Numbered from the stretch's first letter, positions 1 through 11,134 are shown. The stretch is 64,000 nucleotides of DNA from Acanthococcus lagerstroemiae (GCA_031841125.1 CM063109.1:1-64000); one strand, 5' to 3'. Made by a program: numbers and translations. Notes: generated by a model not told the origin, from the sequence alone.

Positions 1-2218
1 CTACGTAGACAACGTGTGTACGGGAACATCTTCTGTTGAAAACGCACGGGAATTAGTTCAACTTGCGACTCGCATCTTTCTTGATTGTAATATGAACTTA
101 CGCCAATGGTCCTCCAATGATGAGATTCTACGAGCTTCTTTTGAAGAGTCTAAAACAGAAAAGTCAGAAAAAATTTCCGTCTTGGGGATTACGTGGAATC
201 AGTACAGCGATGAGCTCAATATTCGACCACTGGACAAGTTTCAACTCACCAACCCAACGCTCCGGGAAGTTTTCTATCCGCTCGAAATTGTTACTTCAGT
301 CGCTACATGCAAATCACGACTGGGATACACTGATAGCCGCCATCTTCACTGAAACGTGGAGCGATTTACACAGCGATCTGCAACGAGCAAGTGAATATAC
401 GATCAATCGCTTTATCGCCGACTCAAGTGATAATCACAACAAGTACGCGCTACACATTTTCACCGACGCCTCTAAACACGCTTACGCCTGCGCCTTTTAC
501 CTTCAAATTGGTAAGACGAACACTACTCGTCTATCATCGGTCATTATTTTTGCAAAAACAAGAATCGTCAAACCAGACATGTATTCCATTCCGAAGATGG
601 AATTGTTCGCTGTTGTTCTCGCAACGCGGACACTCACCTTTATAAAGGAATCACTCACCTTACCATTGGAGCAAATGGTTCTTTGGTGCGACTCCAAGTG
701 CGTACTTCAATGGATTAATTCGTCTCGTATCTTACCGACATTCGTCCAAAAACGTATCTCTGAAATCCACCGAACGAAAAATCTAGCATTTCGTTACGTT
801 AAATCTGAAGATAATCCGGCGGACATACCTACTGCGAGGTATGAGGTACGATGAATTACGCGACTCTAATTTATGGTGGACGGGACCATCATGGCTCAAT
901 TCGCCACAGAATTGGCCGGCCGAAGATTCCGAATCATTTATGGAGAAAGCTGCAGAAGAACAGTCGCCGCCTGAAATCAAAACAACTTTCATTACTATCA
1001 AAAGGGACATTGTACAGCCGTTTGGTATAGATCCATGTAAATATAGTTCGTATAAGAGATTCCTTCACACGTTAGGTTATATAATTTGTTTCTGCTGGCG
1101 CCGTATTCCGTCCTTTAAAAATCGCCTTCCCACAGCAGATTCACCGTTCGCTTGCGCCGAAAGATTCTGGATTCGTCTGGAGCAGAAACAGCATTACAGT
1201 GATGTTATCGAATCCGTAAAAAACAGAAAGAAAGTTACGAAACACCCATTAATTCAGTGCATTGCAGCTAAAAATTTTAGCTTCGGCTTTTGGCTTAAAC
1301 TTTTGACCTTGAAAAATACGGATTTGGCATTCTGCTTTCGGCATTTAAGAAAAATTCGGCTGGCTTTCGGCATTTTGGCTTCTTTAATCTTTACTGATAA
1401 AAATACTTAATTTCTGTTGCCCAATACCCAAAAGCCAAAACATGTTCTAATAAAAAATAATGTTGCTGATATTTTGAGCTGAAATTTGCCGTCAATTGAC
1501 ACCTGAGCTGAGGTCTTAAGGTGTAAGGAGGAAAAATGCAGTTCTCAAAAATATTACACACAAGGAAAATTGATGAAAGCTCACGAATTTATAGGTTTTC
1601 GAGAAGCCAAAAGGAAGCTGGAAATATTTGGCTTCTTTCGGCTTTTGGCTTGTGAAGGTACAAATAAAGCTGACTTTCAGCTTTTCTCTTATCAGTAAAA
1701 ATTCGGCTGAATTTGGCTTTTGACTTTCAGCTTTCGGCTGGCTGCAATGCACTGCATTAATTCGTAAATTTCGAATATTCTTAGATTCTGATAGCATCTT
1801 GAGATGTGAACATCGACTGCAACACGCGCCGCTTACCTTCGAGGAGAGATGCCCAATCTTATTACCGTCAGCCAAACAATCTCCGATTGTTCGTCTTATG
1901 ATCCAACATATGCACGAATCGTTATTCCATGCTGGAACCGCTCACACACTGCATATGATTCGACGAAATTACTGGCTCCCAAGAGGAAGACAAGTAGTGT
2001 CGTCTATTGTTCTACATTGCCGCAAATGTCAACGGTACACCACACGACCTTTCAAACAACCAAGGGATTCAGTCCTCCCGCGATTTCGCCTTCAACGTAA
2101 CGCTACACCATTTCTTGCTGTTGGTCTCGATACATTTGGGCCACTTTACGTCGAACGCAACGAGAAACGGTACGTTCTTATTATTACCGACCTAGTTATT
2201 CGAGCCTTGGATCTCGAG
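1..2218 (+). pseudogene. BEL/Pao retrotransposon pol fragment (RT end, RNase H, integrase start)
   Basis: Degenerate pol of a BEL/Pao LTR retrotransposon, read in several frames. The window opens inside the reverse transcriptase active site (YVDN, where YVDD is usual). An RNase H-like domain follows at about 450-830, with the carboxylates in FTDAS, MELFA and LWCDS. After a frameshift near 850 comes the usual BEL link LWWTGPSWL. Beyond a MITE insertion (1255-1754), reading resumes at about 1763 and reaches an integrase zinc-binding domain (HESLFH then CRKC, about 1905-2030) and the first catalytic aspartate in GLDTFGPL (about 2125). The match stops near 2218, where P-element sequence begins. 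No LTR, gag or rest of the integrase is visible. Frameshifts make it non-functional. Family assignment is from motif order and is fairly secure. Confidence 0.85.
1255..1754. mobile_element. hAT-type MITE inside the BEL fragment
   Basis: A 500-bp non-coding element. It starts CAGTGCATTGCAGC and ends with the inverted complement GCTGCAATGCACTG. It is bounded on both sides by the 8-bp direct repeat CATTAATT (1247-1254 and 1755-1762). Terminal CAGTG and an 8-bp duplication are typical of hAT elements. The inside is rich in repeated GGCTTTCGGCTTTTGGC-like words in both orientations, so it can fold extensively. No transposase fragment is seen, so it would depend on an autonomous hAT elsewhere. Confidence 0.85.
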
Positions 2219-4126
2219 TTATTAGAAAATACCGATGATTCTCCGATGCTGAAGTCTCCAACACATGATCATCAAGAACTTTGAATAGTGGCGTTGACAA
2301 TTCATTCAAGGTCTTAATAATCAGAAATTGCATTGATTGTATTTGGTTTCCCAGCGTATTTTCGTATTGTCGGAAGACACTCTCAGCCAACTTGCATAAT
2401 TTAATTACATTTTCCGAGGCTCTAACCAAACCACTGTTTCTGGTATATGCTTTCATTTCTTGAAGAAATGAAAGTACATTTTCAGTTTTCAATGCCTCAT
2501 AGCAATCAAAGCATAAAACTCTTTTCTCTAATTTTCGAACAAGGAAACCAGAAATGTACCCAATTACATCGCCTACTAGAATAGACAATCTGCTTGTAGT
2601 CATGGCGTAGGAATGATCTGAAAATACTCGGCCTCTGTCCTCTGTTTCTTTGAGAAGTTTTTCTGCATCTTCGACACCATACTTTCGAGAAGTCTGTAAG
2701 CTAAGTATTGCTTTGGGTATGAAAAGATCTGTCTCGTTATTTTTCATTTTCGAACTGCTGCTGTTGAATAAAATGGAAATAGGGGTCTCCTCTAAGACTT
2801 CACAATTACCACCGCTTCCTTTCACCGCTGTGTGCATCTGAAGACGTTTCATAGATGCTTCGAGTTGAGAAGCCGTGGGATTGTTGTTGTGACCGTTTCT
2901 ACTCCTTAAGGCACAAAAAAAGACTTCTAAATGATCTTGGCTCATCTTATAAGTCAATATAAATGACAGATATTTTTTATTCAGCACAAATTCACTGTAC
3001 ATCCGAATAAGCGATTCTATGCAAATTAAGAATCCAATAAATCCGGTCTTTCTATCGCCTTTATGGATGGACAACCCAGACCGATCTTTTAACTCCAAGA
3101 AATATTTCTTAATTCTAATTAATTCTGAAAAAATAAAGCTTTCATTTGATTTTTGTAAGCCTTGCTTGAAGTACTTCGCAAACTTATTTCTGGAATTCAT
3201 AATATCAAACAGGTTATTGACAGCTATAAAAAATTCCTCAGTAGCCAGAGACGAATTATTATCTGATGAGTTTTCAGATTTGCGCAAATATTTCATAGCA
3301 TCAGCCGTATTGCGACTGAAAGTTTGGGCCGCCAGTTTCACTTTCATTTTTTCTCTCTTGAAATTGACATGCCTCTTCGTCACCTTACAACCAAGATGGA
3401 GTTTTTCATCCGTTTGAATCTTCACCAATTCTTCAAAATACGACCATTTAATTTGTCTGTTCTGGCCATCGATCAAAATTTTCAAAAAGGCAAGAGCATT
3501 ACGGAGCAATTTTAAAGCATGTGGCGGATCAAAAAAAATGAAAATTTCTTGATTGTTGAACGATGTTTCCAAATTCTCGGCATCCTGGATTGAACAACCA
3601 AGATACTTGCACATTGATAGGTTTGTTTGTGCACCGCCGAAAGTGAGGGAAATTATTTGGATGCCACTATCGGACAGAAAATTAAGACAGGCTTTTACCA
3701 AATTCGCCTTCTGTATGGCCGTGACAGACGCAACGAGGAAATAAGCTACAGGCAATTTCCACCTTTCGTTTAAGCAATTTACCATGAAAACCAAAGTATC
3801 TTTCGCCAATGGAGACCCATCACTTTTTGCAGAGTACTCGCCATAATCGACATATCCCACAAATTTGTGTCCATTCCAATGGAGATGTTTTCTTATGCTC
3901 ATTTCGTCGATCATGAGGCTACAGATCAATTTTTTTGGACTGCTTCTACTTTTTCTTTTGAGGGTTTCCAAAGCTTCTTTACTAAAACCTGGTTGACATC
4001 GACAGTTTCATACCATTTCTGGATTGTACGTCGATGAGGTAGTGTCTTCTTAAAGATGTCCCTGACATAATCATATGCCTTAGGCGAATAAAAGTCAAGG
4101 GTCAGAGCAAAAGTCCGTAGTTCTGG
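2196..4126 (-). pseudogene. P-element / THAP9-type transposase, main body, frameshifted
   Basis: A 591-codon open frame (3971 to 2196) encodes most of a P-element superfamily transposase. Visible landmarks are LMIDEM (first catalytic Asp region), FFDPPHALKLLRN (second Asp region), and DHLEVFF with a following NNNPTASQ (region of the catalytic Glu). The frame runs upstream to about 3997. The preceding family block (LRTFALTLDFYSPKAYDYV, LPHRRTIQKWYE) lies at about 4003-4126 in another frame, so one single-base indel separates them near 3995-4003. Upstream of 4126 a pyrimidine-rich stretch ending in AG looks like a 3' splice site. The end at 2196 lies where the sequence joins the BEL fragment, so the 3' part and terminal repeat are missing. 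Family call is secure; function is lost. Confidence 0.85.
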
Positions 4127-5063
4127 TGAAAATTAAACTACTTTTTTTTTCCCCTTTGAATTGTTGCATGAACGTTTTTCGAAGAGGAAGTGGAACTGAT
4201 TCCTAGAAAAAAATCAGTTCGATTAAAAACTGGAAAAAAGAGGAGATTTGACAGTCAACTAACCCAACTACAGAGAAAATCTTCTTTGAAAGAAATCCAC
4301 ACACAACAGGCAGCTCATGCTACTAGATCAAGGTGAGCAGAACATTAATTAGCCAAAGTAATAATATAAAGTCAACATCCTTGAAATACAGACAGAACAA
4401 CAAAAATAAAAAAACGTAAAAATTAGGGAGTGAATTAAAAAGTAAATAAATAAACAAATAAATACCTTGGTACAGTATTTCACCAGACACATATGCCTGC
4501 ATTAAGTACCAGGTAGGGCATCCATAAGTCGTTGAGTTTAAGAAACTACACAGTAAACAATGAGAGAGATAAACTAATAATTAGATTTCAAACTACGTTG
4601 CAGCAAGAGAAGAAAATATTATTGTAAAAACATGCGGTAAAAATTGGAAATAAAATCCAAAATAGAATGCCAATGCTCAAATCGAGAATTACGTATACAC
4701 TTGAAAGACCAATAAACACATAAATAGACAAATAAATACCAAGGTTGAAGAAATCAAAAGGAAAATGTCAAATATGACCAAAGTCAAGTACCAGAAATAC
4801 ATGATTTTTTTAAAACCATTAAAATCTAAATGAGTAAAAATAAGTAAACAAAATTAATGTTATTTGAGATGGCAGCATACTGGGAGACTCGGTAAAATGA
4901 TGCAATGGAACTTTCATTTTCAATAAAAATATCAAAAAGGGTGGATGAGCTCATCCACCCTTTTCGCACCCAAGTGCTCAATTGTGTTAAATTAAATCAT
5001 AGTACAATTATCAATAAAACATGCAGCCCCGTTTGACAAATATCAGTTGAAGAGATCAAATAT
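4127..5063. other. Intron-like AT-rich stretch with one perfect palindrome
   Basis: No coding signal on either strand. The stretch lies between two putative P-element exons and is probably an intron of about 0.9 kb, or later insertion DNA. It holds one perfect 30-nt palindrome at 4935-4964 (half-site AAAAGGGTGGATGAG). Otherwise I see only A-rich low-complexity DNA. Confidence 0.4.
4935..4964. repeat. Perfect 30-nt palindrome
   Basis: The half AAAAGGGTGGATGAG is followed at once by its exact complement with no spacer. It could form a hairpin or be a fused pair of terminal repeats. No duplicated target was seen beside it. Confidence 0.8.
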
Positions 5064-5360
5064 TCACCATACCATGATGGATTGAGCAATTTCATCTGTG
5101 GTCAAATTCTTTTCCAACAAATCTGATACCAAGGATTGTAAATTGGCCATTCTCTTATTCAAGCGTTGAGTTTTTTGTTGTAAATATTTGATTTGTTTGT
5201 TCTTTTTCTTCAAGGTTTTTTCAGCTAACTCGGTGTAAGCCAAAATATTTTCTGGTTTTGTCTCAGGTTCTTTAACGATATGTTTTTGCAAGTCTCCTAA
5301 ATAACATAATCTCGGTCTCTTGGGTTCTTGAACAGCATTTTCAATCTCCCCTATTGACAA
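5064..5360 (-). pseudogene. Probable upstream exon of the P-element transposase (coiled coil)
   Basis: A 98-codon frame rich in Lys, Gln, Leu and Glu, with a heptad-like stretch from about residue 45 to 90. THAP-type transposases have a coiled coil between the DNA-binding THAP domain and the catalytic domain, and this lies on the correct strand and side for that role. The frame ends in ATG followed by GTATGG, a plausible 5' splice site at about 5070, which would splice toward the acceptor near 4130. I could not find the C2CH THAP zinc finger upstream, so the DNA-binding exon seems missing or unrecognisable. Assignment is inferred from position and composition. Confidence 0.55.
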
Positions 5361-5394
5361 AACGTAGCAGAATTCGCCTTAATTCTGCTCGGAA

Positions 5395-5582
5395 CGCTAG
5401 CGTCTAGCTGTAATGCTAGCTGAATAATGTGAAATCTTCTAGACGCTAGCGTAAAGACAAAGTGCGGTCGCGTTTTTCAATCAAAAGTGCATATTACGCT
5501 AGCAGCGAGGGCAGAATACGCGAAGCGAGAGGTCGGAGGCAGTAACTTTTTTGTAAGTAAGACGCGAGGGCGCTTTACGCTA
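5395..5582. repeat. Nested inverted repeats built on GCTAGC
   Basis: CGCTAGCGTCTAG at 5395-5407 is repeated as its exact complement at 5439-5451. The neighbouring GCTAGCGTAAAG (5446-5457) recurs inverted at 5571-5582. This looks like the end structure of a foldback element or small MITE. I could not define outer boundaries or a target duplication. Confidence 0.5.
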
Positions 5583-6808
5583 GCAGAATTCATCTCATTG
5601 ACGCTAGGCGGACATTCGAAAGCTCTCGCAGTAGAAGAATTCAAATGAAAACTGCTCTTCCCAATTCTGCGGCGGAACATTGTCGCCTCCTTTTCCCAGA
5701 ATTTGTACGAACACTCCGCAACGCCGGCGTACATCGGCACCAGTTTTGGTTTCTGTTTCACGTTATTCGTTAGTTGATGATAATTAAAACTAGTTTTCGT
5801 CGTGTAAGTACGCTCGTCTCTTCGACTTGAAAGTTCATTTTCGTGAGTTTTGTATTTCAATAGTTAACTGTGAAATTTGCAGTAAAATAAGGTAAGATGT
5901 TTTCTCATTTTGTTTGTTAAGTAAATTATTACATACTGTCCACTCAGCGTATACTTCATCCGTATTCGTCTTCCTTAAGTAGACGCTATTCAACGAAAGG
6001 GAACCAACTAGCAAAATCCGCTTTTTGAGATCACGTGATTCGAAGTTCAAGATTCATGTAGAAACCATATGACACAGCGTTTACTGATAAGCTTTTTTCA
6101 ACCTGAGTACACGTTTTTGAATCGAGGACTTTATTTTAAAGAATTCGTCTTTTTACGCTCTTTCCAATGATAACTCATTTTGTTTCCAAATGTTGGTTGG
6201 TTCCCTTTCCTTGAATAGCGTCCAAATTATATCTTCCTCTATAATGAACAATAAATATAATGATACAATGACTGCTTTAACCGTCACTTGGGCCACATAA
6301 AATACGTGAAAATTTGGTGGCCTTTGCGTAATTTTTAAGAGACGAGACATTTTTGCTCAAACAGTGAAACTGTTTCTTGGGGGGGGGGGGTGCTTATGGA
6401 CCATTCTGATCTGTCAGTCGTGCTATTTTCCTTAAATTCATCAATGAAGAAGGAAAATCACAGCAAGTCGTATAACATAGAAGCACATCCAGGCCTGATG
6501 AGAGGGAGGGGCAACAGGGGCAATTTGCCCCAGCCCCGGGTTCTTCAAAGGGTCACAAAATGCGAAAATTCGGCCTTCCGGGGATCGAGATTTAGGCTTC
6601 CTAAACTACCAAATTATAGAAATCCAATAAGACTGGCCTACACGGGTACATCCGCTTAACTAGAAGGCTCCACTCCTAGAGGCGGTTGCCTTGCTTGTCT
6701 GCCATGTTTCTCATTTCTCTTATTGTATCTCTTTTATCTCAGCTAATATCCGATGGATTATAAGAACCATATGGCTTACAGCTCAGGACTTGAAAGCTTC
6801 TAGAAGAT
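5583..6808. other. No gene seen
   Basis: Short open frames occur on both strands, but none shows a recognisable motif. A run of G (about 6380-6390) and a GC-rich stretch near 6500-6600 (GGGGCAATTTGCCCC) look like remnants of a decayed DNA element. This is the left flank of Maverick A. Confidence 0.5.
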
Positions 6809-6814
6809 GATGAG
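6809..6814. repeat. Target-site duplication GATGAG, left copy of element A
   Basis: GATGAG directly precedes the first AG of the left terminal repeat and is repeated at 27217-27222 directly after the final CT. Six bases is the standard Maverick/Polinton duplication size. Confidence 0.88.
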
Positions 6815-7117
6815 AGTAAGTAGTAGTATGTAATATACATGATCCTGGACCACGTTTTCCATGTTCATTTCACCACACATTTTTGCCCATTTTTTTCGTG
6901 ATTTTCAATATTATTTTAACAAATTACGAGTCTCATAAAACTTTTATAAACTAATAATAAAATCCAACATCCCGCTAGAAAAGCTTATCAAGCTCGCAGA
7001 ACTGCTCGTTGCGCGCATAAGACTATAATGAGTGCGAGAGAGAAAAAACTAATGAGTGCGAGAGAATGATGTGAAATAAAATACCATTTTTTCTGTTATC
7101 AAATAATTAATTTCCTG
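6815..7117. repeat. Left terminal inverted repeat of element A
   Basis: About 300 bp, matched in inverse at 27095-27216 plus 21412-21560 on the right, which is split by Helitrons. The tip is AGTAAGTAGTAGTATG on the left and AGTAGTATG on the right, so copy number of the AGTA/AGT unit differs. The left arm also has an extra local copy of AATGAGTGCGAGAG near 7029-7067 that the right arm lacks. Confidence 0.9.
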
Positions 7118-7166
7118 GATCACATTTTATAATTTGTAAGGTAGGTACCTAGTAAAATTCCCAATC

Positions 7167-7848
7167 TTATATTTTAGTCTTTTTTAATGTTTTCATCCAA
7201 TTTTTAGTAACTATAACAACAGTATAAAATTCGTTTTTAGGACTAACACATCTATATAGATTTTGATCACTATAAGTTAAATTATTAATAATGAGAATAT
7301 TTCTCTGATAACTTATTTTTCCAAGAGGATAATCAATTAATTCATTTTTAAAATTATACCAATTCCTATTAAATTGAAACTTATATTCATTAAAAATACA
7401 CGGTATGTATACATCATTCTCAACAGTTTCCATTATAAGCTTTATCCAATATTTTGACTCATATTTTGGTATGGCCATTTTTGGTAAATTCTTAAAATCA
7501 TCCTCTTTTAAGATAAATTCGTTAGTATAATATAATTCTCAGTTGTGTGTATGACACATTTATAAGTACCGGTATTACTCGGATGAAATCCACTAATATT
7601 TACAAATGAAGAAATTTCAATTCTTTTCTTTGACTCTGAATGTAAATATTCTAAATTATCAACTGATAGTATTTGCCCCTCCTTGTACCATTCTATTGAT
7701 CTAGCAAATTCTTTATTAGCAAATGTAAAATTACAAAACAAATTAATATTATATCACTATTGATATTCTTCCACTTTTCTATAAAAATTTCATTTTCTTG
7801 TTTAGAATTATGAATACATAAAAACAGGATGAGTATTAGCCACATCAT
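7167..7848 (-). pseudogene. Secreted protein with two immunoglobulin-like domains (cargo gene of element A), frameshifted
   Basis: Reading begins at an ATG at 7848 within the element's TAATAAATG start motif. The first 15-20 residues form a hydrophobic signal peptide (MMWLILILFL). Domain 1 shows the Ig pattern: Cys in FCNFTF, Trp in IEWYKEG, and SNTGTYKC. Domain 2 repeats it: Cys in YIPCIF, Trp in NRNWYN, and SDQNLYRC. No transmembrane segment follows domain 2, so the product would be secreted. Two frame changes, near 7740 and near 7500-7515, break the gene. It lies between the capsid-like gene and the left terminal repeat, same strand. Ig-like domains are not part of the Polinton core, so I infer capture from a host, perhaps as a decoy receptor or adhesion protein. 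The fold call is good; the role is a guess. Confidence 0.72.
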
Positions 7849-7863
7849 TTATTAGAAAAAAAT

Positions 7864-9070
7864 TTAATGAACTATTGTATTTTTCAATGGATTATATACT
7901 GCCTGATCTGAGGTAATTACTAAACAATTAATCACCGATTCATTAGTAAATGAGTCCCACCATTGAAAATTAATTTTAATATTTATTGTTGAGCCCTTTA
8001 TTACTTCTGATTGTTTAGAACAATCGATAACAATAATGGGATATTTATTTATAAAATCATTATAATCAATCAATGGCACACCCTCTTTACCATAGTATGA
8101 ATATTTGAAATTTTTAAACATTTGATAAAGTTGAGTAAGTACATTTATTTTCAGCAAGTGAAATATTTAGTCTATTATTGGGGTAATAAATATTGTTATT
8201 TAGATGAACTTGTACATTTTCAAGATTACAAAGATCAAATTGACCATTATCAGCAGTGATTTTATCATTTCTACCTTTCTGAAAACCAATAAGAACATAT
8301 CTTGGTTTATAATACGAAGTGGGTATATCCCAAGTAAATGTTTTACCAATAACAGATGATTTTTCAATATACATCCAATGTCTATAATACATTTCATAAT
8401 CAGCAGAGTTTGATACTTCATTATTAATTTTTGCTTCATAAGTGAGAGAAAATTTATACTGAGGCATTCGCCAAATGATGTCCAACAAATTTATACTAGC
8501 TGTATAGCTGTTGGCTGTGCCCTCATCAACCAACAGTGCATTATTATAACCAATATTTGTTCTAATCAATTTCAATTCCTGATGAATACGATATATATAA
8601 CTTTTGTAATCCTCACAAAATCCTAAAATTATTTTCAGTGGTATTGAAATAGAAAAATATCCATCCTTATTAATTATATTAGAATTTGATTTTATTTTCC
8701 AAGATGCATCATGATAAGCCAAATCATCATTGAAGGAGACTATTCCTTTCATCGCTACTGCAATACCAGGATTATCTATAGAATCAATTTCATTTCCACC
8801 AATATAATAACTAACTCTACTAAACATATACAATATTCCATTGTTAATGAAATTTACTTTTCTTGTATCTATAGTACTCGAAAGTGTACCATCAGCAATT
8901 TTTCTCAATGTCACTCTCCCATTAATAATTAAATGACTTCTATGGGGGCAAGTCTTAATGTCCTCATTATACAAAGTAATTGGAATTGTACCACCCAGCT
9001 GATTTATATCAACAGAGATTGGGGGTCTATAATCTATGTAATCTTCACTGACAATAATATTTTGTTCCAT
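7864..9070 (-). pseudogene. Probable major capsid protein (jelly-roll type), frameshifted
   Basis: Two overlapping open frames (9070-8114 and 8157-7864) form one gene of about 400 residues with one frameshift near 8115-8140. It aligns along its length with the intact 393-aa protein at 50552-51733: INNG(I/F)L, the GY(F) block before a hydrophobic LGF, (I/T)WRMP, HW, and FD(L/P)CN. The tail has VIDCSKQSE, a motif I associate with a widespread uncharacterised arthropod family. Size, beta-rich composition and position next to penton and protease genes suggest the double jelly-roll capsid protein. At about 400 residues it is shorter than I expect for Polinton capsids, so structure prediction is needed. 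Start motif: TATAAATAGAAATGG. Confidence 0.65.
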
Positions 9071-9102
9071 TTCTATTTATATAAAAAAAAAAATTTAAAA
9101 AT

Positions 9103-9798
9103 TTAATATACATATAGTTCTAGGGTGATAGTTTCCCCTTCAAAATTTATTAATCGATTATCTTGATCAACAATTTCAACAAAAATTTCTCTAATCTCAT
9201 ATGTATTTAATGTGTAATATCATTGCTGTGTTGGCATTTGTACAATTTTTCCCCCAGTAGGAGTATTTAAGGGAAATGAATAAACAACATTTCCTCTTGA
9301 TTTTCCATTTTCATAATTCGAATCAACAAGATTACATTTAATACGGACCGCATTTACTGGAAAGATATCAACCATTATATCTGAATAAGCAGTTGTATCT
9401 TTTTCTATAATTTGTTTACTAAATCCAAGAATACGTCTTAAAGAGTTTGGTGCTGTAAAATCTATTTTCATTTTTTGACACATTATTTTAATTTTATAAG
9501 TATTAGGTTGTTCAACTCCAATCAACCCAGCTTCTTGAGCTTTTTCATTAATTCTAATTTGTTTTAAAATTTCAGCTACTTCATATGTACCAGGAGATAT
9601 ACTAACTTTGTGATGAACACCTAAATCATCTATAAGATCAAACCAATTATTTCTTTTTGTTACATTGTTTATTGAATTATATGCAACAAAACTAGTTAAA
9701 CATATTTGCCAATCTTTATTTTTATCCAATTTTATGGGTTCATCAAAACAATAAAATAAGGTAGAAGATTTATCTGACAATTCAATACTAAAACCCAT
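9103..9798 (-). pseudogene. Probable penton / minor capsid protein with one premature TGA
   Basis: Reads from ATG 9798 through 192 codons to an in-frame TGA (9220-9222). It then continues in the same frame for about 38 more codons to TAA at 9103-9105, with the expected family tail (EIVDQDNRLINFEGETI). The C-element homologue at 49807-50523 has no stop there. Shared features are SPGTYEVA (A) and DPGIYEVAD (C), followed by a block ending LGF(S/T)KQII, then a Pro-Gly turn (TPTGGKIV or LPGEKIIY). The gene starts four bases from the protease stop, inside TTAATAAATGG. Capsid role is inferred from its fixed place between protease and capsid-like gene in both elements. Confidence 0.62.
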
Positions 9799-9801
9799 TT
9801 A

Positions 9802-10164
9802 TTAATAAAAAAATTTGTTTAAAAATTTCAAACAAAGATGACCACATATAACTTCATTAAAATTTTGATTTTTATCAACATTATAATATACTAGATTTTC
9901 CATAGAAAAATATCTCATTAATTCACTAGGAGGTTTGACACCAAATGAATCAAAATAATTAATTACTTTATCTTTTTTGAAAAAACAAACCCAATGAGTT
10001 CCATGCCCATCAGAATCATCTAAATTAATAATCATACTTTCATTTTTTCTCATTTTACTTGGAAGTTGATCTTTCATAAATACTCCTCTAAAGTGTGGTA
10101 TACATAATTTTTTTGCATAATTCTTCAACTCCATATCTGATAAAGGTTTGATAGGAATTTTCAA
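9802..10164 (-). pseudogene. Adenain-type cysteine protease (virion maturation), start codon lost
   Basis: A 120-codon frame of the adenovirus-protease/Ulp1-like family, which cleaves virion precursor proteins during maturation. Visible catalytic residues are His in GTHW, Asp in NYFDSFG, a Gln in KNQNF (oxyanion hole) and Cys in CGHLCL. IPHFRGVFM near the N-terminus is shared exactly in spirit with the copy at 49423-49806. The frame opens with TTG at the place where an ATG is expected, and stops lie just upstream, so the start codon has probably mutated. The remaining frame is intact. Its stop codon is part of the TAATAAATG motif that starts the penton-like gene. Confidence 0.85.
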
Positions 10165-10170
10165 TTTTTT

Positions 10171-11134
10171 TTATTTATTATTTATATAGTAACCTCCCCC
10201 CTCTATTTCCCTATTTCTTCCTCTAACCGGGTTTACATAATACCCTTTTCCAAGCTTTTTTTCTGCTGCTTGAACATTTTTATAATGATTAATGAACTCA
10301 GATACTTTTGTATCCATATCTAATCCATACCCCAAATTTTCTTTATTTGTATTACCATTTTTTATTCTTTCTTCAACTAATTTATTATTTGCTTTTTTAT
10401 TATTGTAAGCATCTAAAAGATTTGTAGCAATTTTTGAAACCGCCGTTATAATTGGCAGAGCACCTATTAAAGCAGGTAAAAATCCACCAGTTTTATTATT
10501 CTCATTTATGTATTCTAATTGAGGAATTTTCAGTTGTAATTTAACTGGTTTCTTTTGTTTGATTCCTTTTTTAATTTGTTTTATTTGATACTTTGATAAA
10601 GGTAAATATGTTTCATTCATTACACTATTTTTTGTTCAAATCAATTGCTCATGATCTAAATTAAGGGTAATGGGTTTCTGCAATTTTATTCCCTCATAAA
10701 TCAATTTTTGATCACTTTCATCCAAGTTAAGTGGATATTTTATTCCTGCCCCCAACCATCTTTTAACCTTCATAGCATTTGTTGTCAGATATGCGGCAGC
10801 TTTTTCACCCAAACCCGAATCATCAGCAATCACACGCTTCCAAGCATCTTCTTGTAATTTATAATCAGCTTCATGACGTTTATCAAGATCATTTGATCTG
10901 GCATAAGCTATATCATGATTCATAGCAGCTTCATCTAATTTACTAGTTGGCTTTACGCCCTGTAATAATTTTAAATCCAAATTTGTGCCAGGTCCAAGAT
11001 ATTCATGACCAGGTAAATGAAGTTCAAATGGTAAAATTATCAATAATAGAATTGACGAATCCACCCCCTGTTTTTGGTGTTGGGATAGAACCCAGTTGCT
11101 TATTACACAAATTCTTTCTATAGTCGTTATCCAT
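10171..11134 (-). pseudogene. Phospholipase A2-like minor virion protein plus hydrophobic partner domain
   Basis: Starts at ATG 11134 (ATAATAAATGG). After about 35 residues a frameshift near 11040-11055 leads into a PLA2-like domain: a glycine-rich loop YLGPGT and the catalytic dyad in MNHDIAYA. A TGA near 10636 interrupts an otherwise continuous frame into NETYLPL and then a hydrophobic GGFLPALIGALPIITA segment and a Lys/Asn-rich C-terminus with Gly-Tyr tails. In element C the equivalent position reads Arg (LIRTKNS), consistent with CGA to TGA decay. PLA2 domains of this kind are known from parvovirus capsids, where they breach endosomal membranes; the hydrophobic Gly-rich part resembles membrane-active minor capsid proteins. 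Role inferred. Confidence 0.72.

Noticed and set aside
1255..1754. Coding continuation of the BEL frame through the MITE
   Set aside because: The frame to 1410 is accidental; terminal repeats and the 8-bp duplication show it is an insertion.
5477..6050. Frames that might supply the missing THAP domain
   Set aside because: No C-x2-4-C...C-x2-H arrangement with the Trp and AVPTF-like residues of THAP domains.
6390..6659. 89-codon frame after a G run
   Set aside because: No motif, atypical composition, and the frame spans what looks like a decayed DNA-element remnant.
9103..11134. TGA as a sense codon or selenocysteine in element A
   Set aside because: Frameshifts occur throughout the same genes, and C uses ordinary Arg at one site. 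No SECIS-like structure was looked for successfully. Simple decay is enough.
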